Source: Planctomycetota bacterium (GTDB lineage: Bacteria; Planctomycetota; UBA11346). Taken from it: 7,181 nucleotides of DNA. The notes beneath the pieces were generated by a model. That model did not search any database, was not told where the DNA came from, and saw only the letters and a program-made list of their open reading frames with translations. Positions within the stretch are counted from its first letter, which is position 1. Every line of letters begins with the position of its first letter. Position numbers and translations under genes: made by a program. Where the stretch lies: NCBI GenBank assembly GCA_013816645.1, contig JACDEC010000147.1, forward strand, positions 1 to 7,181, read 5' to 3'. Below are positions 1 through 5,237 of the stretch, piece by piece.

Positions 1-446
1 TCGTTGGCGCGCTCGGCGCCGCGCAGCAGCTTGTAGGCGACGCAGCCGGCGGCGCGCAACAGCGCCGGCGTGCCCATGCCCTTCTCGATGAGATCGCCGT
101 GGAGGAACCAGGTGCGCCGACCGCCGAGGTTGCGCTCGAGATGGTCGACGAGGTGGATCGATCCGGCCTTGAACGAGGAGAACAGCCGCAGGACGTGGTC
201 GTGGTTGCCGGTGACGTAGTGCACCGGCACGCCGTCGGCCGCGAACGCGAGCAGGCGGCGCATGACCTCGGTGTGGGCGGCTGGCCAGAAGCCACGGCGC
301 AGTTCGCGCAGGTCGACGATGTCGCCATTGAGCACCAGCTCGGCCGGGCGCAGGTCGTCGAGGTAGCCGAGCAGCGCCTCCGCCTTGCAGGACGGGGTAC
401 CGAGGTGGACGTCGGAGATCACGGCCAAGTCGACTGAGCGGGGCAT
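1..446 (-). CDS. Metallophosphoesterase, UDP-2,3-diacylglucosamine pyrophosphatase-like (C-terminus cut by window edge)
   Basis: The minus-strand reading from ATG 446-444 runs open to the window edge, giving 148 residues. It has the calcineurin-like phosphoesterase motifs in order: SDVHLG (D12, H14), NGDIVD (G41, D42), TGNHDH (N81, H82, D83) and LHGD (H116, D118). These residues normally hold a two-metal centre. Spacing and intervening sequence resemble the longer LpxH-like group (COG2908 type), which hydrolyses UDP-2,3-diacylglucosamine in lipid A synthesis, although many members have no proven substrate. Members are usually about 260-280 residues, so about half is missing here. A GAGGA ribosome site lies about 5 bases before the ATG and supports this start. 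The gene is divergent from the PPK2 gene. The metallophosphoesterase fold is certain; the lipid A role is inferred from family resemblance. Confidence 0.9.
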   Translation of the reverse strand, partial: MPRSVDLAVISDVHLGTPSCKAEALLGYLDDLRPAELVLNGDIVDLRELRRGFWPAAHTEVMRRLLAFAADGVPVHYVTGNHDHVLRLFSSFKAGSIHLVDHLERNLGGRRTWFLHGDLIEKGMGTPALLRAAGCVAYKLLRGAERAN

Positions 447-550
447 GGAGTTCCTCGGGGGTGCGTGCAGTCGCTCCAGGCTAGCGGCCGGGAACCAGCT
501 CTCGCCGGCAAAGCCGGCAACGTTGGGGCTAATGCTTGCCGCGCGCGCAG
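447..550. promoter_or_regulatory. Divergent intergenic region with a short hairpin
   Basis: These 104 bp must hold the promoters of both the leftward phosphoesterase gene and the rightward PPK2 gene. At 504-518 there is GCCGGC-AAA-GCCGGC, a perfect 6-bp hairpin with a three-base loop that can form on either strand. A TAATGC hexamer at 530-535 could be a -10 box for PPK2, but no good -35 lies at the right spacing. The GAGGA ribosome site of the phosphoesterase lies at the left edge. No promoter can be assigned firmly. Confidence 0.35.
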
Positions 551-1396
551 ATGCGAGATGCTGCGCCGACCGTGCCACGAAAAATCGATCTCCACGCGCG
601 CTGCCGGGTTCCCGTCGACGGCGCCGCTTTCTCACTCGCCACCATCGATCCAGACGGACCGGGACAGCTCGATCGCAAGGCGATCGAAGCGCAGACCGCC
701 GCCGACCTCGAGCGCATCGACGAGCTCCAGGAGATCTTCTACGCCGATGCGAGGCACGCATTGCTCATCGTGCTCCAGGCCATGGACACCGGCGGCAAGG
801 ACTCGACGGTGCGCAAGGTGTTCGGCACCATCGATCCGCTGGGCATCAAGGCCACCAGCTTCAAGAAGCCGACGAGCGAGGAGCTTGCCCACGACTTCCT
901 GTGGCGGGTCCACCATGCGGTTCCGGCGAAAGGCCAGATCGGCATCTTCAACCGTTCGCACTACGAAGACGTGCTGGTCACGCGCGTCCACGGCATTGTC
1001 GATGCGCACACCTGCGCTCGGCGCTACCGCCAGATCAACGATTTCGAGCGTCACCTCAGCGAGAACGGCACCACGGTGCTCAAATTCTTCCTGCACATCT
1101 CCAAGGACGAGCAGAAGCAGCGCCTGGAAGACCGCCTCAAGGACCCGACCAAGCACTGGAAGTTCAACCCCGGGGATCTCGACGAGCGCGCCCGCTGGAA
1201 CGACTACCAGGCCGCGTACCAGGACGCCCTGCGCGCCTGCAGCACCAAGCACGCCCCCTGGCACGTCATCCCCGCCAACCGCAAATGGATCCGCAACCAC
1301 CTCGTCGCGCGGGTGGTCCGCCAAGCGCTCGAGAACCTCGACCTGCGCTATCCCCCGGCTCACCCGGACATGGCGAAGACCACGGTCGCTGATTAG
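551..1396 (+). CDS. ppk2: Polyphosphate kinase 2 (PPK2) family polyphosphate:nucleotide phosphotransferase
   Basis: Cytoplasmic enzyme of the PPK2 family, which moves phosphate between inorganic polyphosphate and nucleotides. The 281-residue protein has a Walker A-type loop, MDTGGKDST (78-86), followed by FGTIDPLGIKATSFKKPT. It also has the Walker B-type segment IGIFNRSHYEDVL (130-142) and an Arg/Lys-rich lid with KDPTKHWKFNPGDLDER (197-213). The MDTGGKD form of the loop, the SFKKPT-x-EEL-x-HDFLWR block and the single-domain length match the group annotated as polyphosphate:nucleotide phosphotransferase, often called class III. That class can phosphorylate AMP and ADP, but the nucleotide preference here is inferred. 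An in-frame stop at 530-532 limits the N-terminus. I chose ATG 551; TTG 536 would add five residues, and neither has a strong ribosome site. No hairpin-plus-T-tract terminator follows. Confidence 0.93.
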   Translation: MRDAAPTVPRKIDLHARCRVPVDGAAFSLATIDPDGPGQLDRKAIEAQTAADLERIDELQEIFYADARHALLIVLQAMDTGGKDSTVRKVFGTIDPLGIKATSFKKPTSEELAHDFLWRVHHAVPAKGQIGIFNRSHYEDVLVTRVHGIVDAHTCARRYRQINDFERHLSENGTTVLKFFLHISKDEQKQRLEDRLKDPTKHWKFNPGDLDERARWNDYQAAYQDALRACSTKHAPWHVIPANRKWIRNHLVARVVRQALENLDLRYPPAHPDMAKTTVAD

Positions 1397-1483
1397 GCCA
1401 GCGCGAGCGTCGGACGATCAGCGAGCCAAGCCCGTGAAGAGTCTCACACGCCATCCCATGCGCCGCTGCGGCATATCCGTGGC

Positions 1484-1517
1484 CCGAGGGTCCCGCTATG
1501 CTGCGTCCGAGGGACCC
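1484..1517 (+). promoter_or_regulatory. Operator-like repeat pair around a candidate -10 box
   Basis: CCGAGGGTCCC (1484-1494) and CCGAGGGACCC (1507-1517) match at 10 of 11 positions with a 23-bp period, about two helical turns. Because GGGWCCC is nearly its own reverse complement, the pair is both a direct and an inverted repeat. Between them sits TATGCT (1497-1502), a plausible -10 box with no convincing -35. The right copy overlaps the GAGGGA ribosome site (1509-1514), which is 8 bases before ATG 1523. The pair could be a repressor site over the promoter. If transcription starts further upstream, it could be a hairpin hiding the ribosome site. Both roles are inferred. Confidence 0.35.
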
Positions 1518-1522
1518 CAGCG

Positions 1523-4117
1523 ATGAAGCGTGCGGCGATCGCCGCGATATTGGCGGGTGGATGCACCGCCGCGGGCTTCGCCGCCGAACAGGCCGCGAGC
1601 GGCGGCACGGGCACGCCGAAGCGCACTCCGTACAGCCAAGCGGCTGATCCGTGGCGCCACGCGCGGCTCAGCGGTTTGAGCAACCAGCGCGAGAAGCTCT
1701 CCGAAGCGATCTTCGAACTGCTCGAGGACGTCGATCTCCTGAAAGTCGATGTCGCCGAAGGCACCGTCGGCCTGAACGCCGGGCGACGCGTGTTCGCCAA
1801 CCACGACGTGCTCGGCAGCTACACCGTGGTCGACCACTTCCGCATGAGCGGCTCCTACCCCGTCTACAACGAGAACGGCATCCCCGGGGCGAACTTGAGC
1901 GTGTCGTTCGGCGTCGGCAGTTCGAGCTCCCTCGATTTCATCCACATCCACCAGGCGCTCCCCAAGCAGTACGTGAAGCTCACCTCGCTGAAGGCGCGCT
2001 TGGCCGAGATGAAGACAGCGCGCGAGCGCACCGCGCAGGCAGCGGCCAGCGAAGCGCCCGCGGTCCCCGCCAAGACACCGACCGTGCGCATCGACCCGGG
2101 CGAACAGACCTTCGACGCCCTTTCGCGCGCGCGCTATGGCCGTCTGTGGAACGCCTTGGTCATCCCCGCGCGCACGCCGCTCCAGGCCGACTGGATCGAC
2201 CGCATCCGTCCCGGCGAGATCCTCTCCTACGCTGGGCGCGGCACGCTCGACGTCGGGCCGGTGATCTCGTGGAACCTGGATCTCAGCCGCATCACCAAGA
2301 CGCTGTCGGCGGACCTGGCATTCAAGATCTTCGTCAGCGGCGAATTCCGGGTCAGCGTCTGGCGCGAGGACGAACGTTGGGCGCAGGTCAAGGTCACCGA
2401 GGTCGCGCGATTCGGCCGTTCCGCCGCCTTCAACGCCAACTCGACCGAGTTGTTCGGCGGCGTCAGCCTGTTGGGCGTCAGCCTGAACGAACGCCATACC
2501 TCGCTGATGCCGTTCTCCTTCGAGGCGCGCAAGGAACGCGGCAAGGGCTACGACATCGTCTTCCGCTACGATCTCGAGAGTCCGCAGGGACGCGCGGCCT
2601 ACGACCGAGCCACCCACGGCCTGCTCTCGCTCTCGCACGAGCACGCGGGTGGCACGCGCTGGCGCGCTCAGCCCGAGGACGCACCGGTGCGGCGCGTCGG
2701 CACCCGCAATACCGCGTTCGACCGTGCGATCCGTTCGTCATCGACGCGATACGCCTTCGTCTATCGCCACAACCACAATTCGGAACGCGACGACTCCGAC
2801 ATCGTCGTGGAGACGGCGGGCGGACCCCGACGCATGTACCGGGCGACCGCCACCAACAACCAGCGCTGGCGCTTCGTCTGGGGCGTCAACGAACGTTTCC
2901 GCCAGAGCTTCCGCTACAACGTCGATCTCGACCGTTTCGATCGTGCGCTGCCCGACGCCGTCACGTTGACCGTCGAAGGCGAGGTCACGGACACCGACAC
3001 CTCGGGGACCGAGGTGCACGAGTACATCAGCGAGGTCGAGACGGCGGCGAACCGCCCGGGATTCTTCCCGCGCCCGCCGCGCTGGCTTCCCGACCGTCGG
3101 CTGCCGCGCTTCCGCGACCCCGACGGCTTCGAACGCCGCGATGATCCGGCCTATCGCAAACCGCCCGAACTGGCGGTGAACTACGGCCGGACCAGCTTCT
3201 ACTACCAGGTCACCTACAGCCAGGAGCAGATCGAGCGCTTCATCGGCACGCCGCGCGACCAGATGTGGCCGACGCTGGAACTCGCCTTCGGCGTTCCCGC
3301 CGGCAGCTGGGCGACCCGCATACGCCGGCTGCGCTGGCGGGCGCAGCACCTGCTCGAAACCGTGGCCAATGTTCCGCTCTACGCCGTGAATGTCGAACTG
3401 CGCAAGGGGTCGGTGCTGTTCGCCGCCGAGCAGATCGCCACATCCTGGAAAGCGGCGCAGCGCGAGACCGACGTGCGCGCCCGGGCGCGCGAGGTCAGCC
3501 GGTTGTTCAGCAGCCGGCTCTATGGCCATGAACTGAGCCGCCTGCTCCGCCTGCGCCTGCCGGAAGAGAAGGTGTCGTACGTCATCCAGGGTTCGAGCTA
3601 CGCCTTCGGCAACCTGCGCGAGGAGGGCGTGGCCACGGTGGCCGTCGACCCCCTGCCCGAGCGTGTGCAGCGCATCATCGACATCGACCGCTCGGGAGCG
3701 CGCCCCAACGCCGACCCGCTCGCCGACATCGGCTCGCTGCGCATGCGCCAGATCGACCAGGACCGCTTCGAACTGCGCCTCGACCTGCCCCCAGGAAAGC
3801 CGGTGCAGGCGATCTACATCCGACTCATCGAGCGCCGTCCCTGGAAGATGCCGCGCAACCTCGGATCGGCGGTCTTCGCCAACGTCGACGACGCCTTCGT
3901 CCCGGGCACCAACCGCATCATCCTCGATCGCCGCGAGGGCATGCTCGCCTCGTTGCTGGACAAGACCGAACCCGGCAACCGCTACGAACTCGACGTCGCC
4001 TGCAGCCGCGATGGCCGCGTCTGGGGCGCGGTCGAGGATACCCGCTTCGAGGTGCGCGTGGCCAGCGAGCAGGAAGCCGAGGAGGATCCGGATCCCCTGC
4101 GCCCGCGCTCCGAATAG
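1523..4117 (+). CDS. Large exported protein of unknown function (864 aa)
   Basis: I recognise no family. Residues 1-21 form a Sec signal: MKR, a hydrophobic stretch, then GFAA with likely cleavage near AA|EQ. Cys14 in LAGGC could instead be a weak lipobox. The only other cysteine is Cys827. Residues 152-186 are helical, then Ala/Pro-rich. A probable beta-rich domain follows around GEILSYAGRGTLDVGPVISW (231-250). Residues 400-505 are rich in Arg and aromatics, and 511-549 form a Pro/Arg-rich linker (PRPPRWLPDRRLPRF). A second folded region runs to about residue 846, ending in an acidic tail (EQEAEEDPDP). No transmembrane helix after the signal, no catalytic motif and no clear outer-membrane barrel ending was seen. 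The start is supported by GAGGGA 8 bases upstream. The gene stands alone and converges on the pirin gene with 8 bp between stops. A periplasmic or surface location is inferred. Confidence 0.85.
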   Translation: MKRAAIAAILAGGCTAAGFAAEQAASGGTGTPKRTPYSQAADPWRHARLSGLSNQREKLSEAIFELLEDVDLLKVDVAEGTVGLNAGRRVFANHDVLGSYTVVDHFRMSGSYPVYNENGIPGANLSVSFGVGSSSSLDFIHIHQALPKQYVKLTSLKARLAEMKTARERTAQAAASEAPAVPAKTPTVRIDPGEQTFDALSRARYGRLWNALVIPARTPLQADWIDRIRPGEILSYAGRGTLDVGPVISWNLDLSRITKTLSADLAFKIFVSGEFRVSVWREDERWAQVKVTEVARFGRSAAFNANSTELFGGVSLLGVSLNERHTSLMPFSFEARKERGKGYDIVFRYDLESPQGRAAYDRATHGLLSLSHEHAGGTRWRAQPEDAPVRRVGTRNTAFDRAIRSSSTRYAFVYRHNHNSERDDSDIVVETAGGPRRMYRATATNNQRWRFVWGVNERFRQSFRYNVDLDRFDRALPDAVTLTVEGEVTDTDTSGTEVHEYISEVETAANRPGFFPRPPRWLPDRRLPRFRDPDGFERRDDPAYRKPPELAVNYGRTSFYYQVTYSQEQIERFIGTPRDQMWPTLELAFGVPAGSWATRIRRLRWRAQHLLETVANVPLYAVNVELRKGSVLFAAEQIATSWKAAQRETDVRARAREVSRLFSSRLYGHELSRLLRLRLPEEKVSYVIQGSSYAFGNLREEGVATVAVDPLPERVQRIIDIDRSGARPNADPLADIGSLRMRQIDQDRFELRLDLPPGKPVQAIYIRLIERRPWKMPRNLGSAVFANVDDAFVPGTNRIILDRREGMLASLLDKTEPGNRYELDVACSRDGRVWGAVEDTRFEVRVASEQEAEEDPDPLRPRSE

Positions 4118-4125
4118 CGCCGGGC

Positions 4126-4863
4126 CTATCCGAGGTCGAACACCAGCAGCTCCGCGTCCTCGGACGCGGTGAATTCGAGTCCCGCGGCTCCGCTGAGCGA
4201 GGCGGCATCGCCCTCGACAAGCGGCTGCCCATCGAGAGCGATGGCTCCCCGCGCCACCTGGATCCACGCGTGCCTGCCCGCCGCGACCCGGTGCGCGGCG
4301 CGATCACCCGCGCTGAGGATCCCAGCGTACACGCAGGCATCCTGGTTGATGGTCACTGAACCATCCCGACCATCGGGCGAGGCGATCAGGCGGAGGCGAT
4401 GCTCGCGATCAGCGCGCGGAAAGAATTTCTGCTCGTAGCTCGGCGCCACGCCCACGCGCGCGGGTTCGATCCAAATCTGCAGCAGACGCACCGCGGTTGA
4501 CGGCGATGGGTTGAACTCGCTGTGGGTGATGCCCGTCCCGGCGCTCATGCGCTGGACATCGCCGGGCCTGATCAGCGAGCCGTTGCCGAGGCTGTCCTTA
4601 TGGGCGAGCTCTCCGTCGAGCACGTAGGTGATGATCTCCATGTCCTCGTGCGGATGCATGCCGAAGCCGCGCCCGGCGGCCACGCGGTCATCGTTGATCA
4701 CCCGCAGGCTGCGGAAACCCATGTGCCGGGGATCGTCATACGACGCGAACGAGAAGCTGTGCCACGAATCGAGCCAGCCATGGTCGGCGTGGCCGCGCTC
4801 GCCGGCGCGGCGGATGGTGAGCGTGCCGGGTGTGGCAGGCGGATGCGATGAGGTAGTGCCCAT
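4126..4863 (-). CDS. Pirin family protein (bicupin, quercetin 2,3-dioxygenase-like)
   Basis: The 245-residue protein has the pirin N-terminal cupin in full. WLDSWHSFSFASYDDP (30-45) is followed by GMHPHEDMEIITYVLDGEL (68-86) and GDVQRMSAGTGITHSEFN (101-118). The four metal ligands expected from characterised bacterial pirins such as E. coli YhhW are all present: H70, H72, H114 and E116, with the same internal spacing. YhhW has quercetin 2,3-dioxygenase activity in vitro; the natural substrate of most relatives is unknown. The second cupin half ends at LLVFDLG. Length is typical of the compact YhhW-like group (about 230-245). ATG 4863-4861 is supported by GGAG 7 bases upstream. The gene is read in the same direction as the ABC-F gene but is 374 bp away across a repeat cluster, so it probably has its own promoter. 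Confidence 0.93.
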   Translation of the reverse strand: MGTTSSHPPATPGTLTIRRAGERGHADHGWLDSWHSFSFASYDDPRHMGFRSLRVINDDRVAAGRGFGMHPHEDMEIITYVLDGELAHKDSLGNGSLIRPGDVQRMSAGTGITHSEFNPSPSTAVRLLQIWIEPARVGVAPSYEQKFFPRADREHRLRLIASPDGRDGSVTINQDACVYAGILSAGDRAAHRVAAGRHAWIQVARGAIALDGQPLVEGDAASLSGAAGLEFTASEDAELLVFDLG

Positions 4864-4880
4864 GAGGGTCTCCGGTACCC

Positions 4881-4911
4881 ATTATCCACGACAATCGCCG
4901 GGTGCCACCAA
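4881..4911 (-). promoter_or_regulatory. Candidate promoter of the pirin gene
   Basis: Read leftward, GATAAT (4886-4881) resembles a sigma-70 -10 box and TTGGTG (4911-4906) a -35 box, but the 19-bp spacer is longer than the usual 17. Transcription would begin near 4874, leaving about 10 bases of leader that still include the GGAG ribosome site. Confidence 0.4.
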
Positions 4912-4932
4912 CTGGGCCACTCGCCTGACACG

Positions 4933-5049
4933 CCCGTCGGGGCTCGCAGCCGCGCCCCGCGGCGAGAACCCCGACGTGAACGCGCAGCCCAGCGACAGAT
5001 GCGTCCCCGCAGGCGCGCAGCGCCGAGGAACGCATCGATAGCGTCCTGT
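4933..5049. repeat. Tandem intergenic repeat unit, copy 1 (117 bp)
   Basis: The first copy of a unit repeated without a gap. It begins CCCGTCGGGGCTCGCAGCCG and ends GCGTCCTGT. Hairpin A (4935-4976) pairs CGTCGGGG with CCCCGACG, then CTC with GAG and GCCGC with GCGGC around the loop GCCCC, with GCA and AA as unpaired bulges. Hairpin B (4998-5036) pairs GATGCGT with ACGCATC and encloses GGCGC-GCA-GCGCC. GACAG and CTGTC can add an outer stem. Two different hairpins per unit recall REP/BIME-type intergenic elements, but I do not recognise the family. Confidence 0.85.
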
Positions 5050-5162
5050 CCCGTCGGGGCTCGCAGCCGCTCCGGCGAGAACCCCGACGTGAACGCGCAG
5101 CCCAGCGACAGATGCGTCCCCGCAGGCGCGCAGCGCCGAGGAACGCATCGATAGCGTCCTGT
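5050..5162. repeat. Tandem intergenic repeat unit, copy 2 (113 bp)
   Basis: The second copy directly abuts copy 1. Past the hairpin A apex I find it identical to copy 1 at a constant offset of 113. Hairpin A lies at 5052-5089 and has a shorter tip, GCCG-CTC-CGGC; this accounts for the full 4-bp length difference. Hairpin B lies at 5111-5149. CCCGT, the first five bases of the unit, follows at 5163-5167, as if a third copy had been cut off there or the unit boundary includes a short terminal repeat. Confidence 0.85.
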
Positions 5163-5166
5163 CCCG

Positions 5167-5213
5167 TTCAGGGGCCTATGAGTCAGCCAATTCAGGGGCC
5201 TCTCAGTCAGCCA
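5167..5213. repeat. Two 23-bp direct repeats, possibly a relic transposon end
   Basis: 5167-5189 and 5191-5213 match at 21 of 23 positions with a 24-bp period. Both contain TTCAGGGGCCT and AGTCAGCCA, differing only at repeat positions 12 and 14. Read on the minus strand each starts TGGCTGACT and ends CCCCTGAA. Serial ~20-bp repeats starting with TG are a known property of IS21-family ends, where they bind the transposase. That resemblance is from memory and unproven. No transposase gene is nearby, so this would be at most a remnant. Confidence 0.75.
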
Positions 5214-5237
5214 CTGGAGCCTGTCCGCGTGCGACGC

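Larger units (their letters stand above)
4864..5237. other. Gene-free 374-bp intergenic stretch packed with repeats
   Basis: This lies between two leftward genes, ABC-F and pirin. It holds the candidate pirin promoter at 4881-4911, a tandem pair of long hairpin-forming repeats at 4933-5162 and a pair of 23-bp repeats at 5167-5213. Short open frames across the repeats occur in both copies simply because the DNA is duplicated. They lack ribosome sites and family resemblance, so I call no gene here. No hairpin followed by a T tract was found on either strand. Confidence 0.8.

Noticed and set aside
465..1526. Plus-strand open frames overlapping PPK2 in other frames, including 385-1392
   Set aside because: The Arg/Ser/Pro-rich translations are typical out-of-frame readings; the PPK2 frame has all family motifs.
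1496..2644. Minus-strand open frame of 382 codons
   Set aside because: It is a mirror of the exported-protein gene in GC-rich DNA, with no motif and low-complexity Arg/Ala/Gly/Val content.
551..4117. PPK2 and the exported protein as one operon
   Set aside because: The 126-bp gap holds a candidate -10 box and repeat pair, and the functions are unrelated, so shared transcription is possible but unsupported.
2738..4267. Long minus-strand open frame (509 codons) opposite the exported-protein gene
   Set aside because: It is antisense to a gene with a signal peptide and ribosome site, crosses the end of the pirin gene, has the biased composition of a GC-rich mirror frame and shows no family motif.
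4887..4912. Sigma-54-like promoter (TGGCAC...TTGTC, minus strand)
   Set aside because: The spacing between the elements is two bases too long and the -12 GC is missing.
4736..5148. Two short minus-strand open frames with identical N-termini inside the tandem repeat
   Set aside because: They share their start only because the DNA is duplicated; they lack ribosome sites, and stem-loop structure explains the sequence better.
4933..5213. CRISPR-like array
   Set aside because: There are only two copies of each repeat, the long units abut with no spacer, and the 23-bp pair is separated by one base. No cas gene is present.
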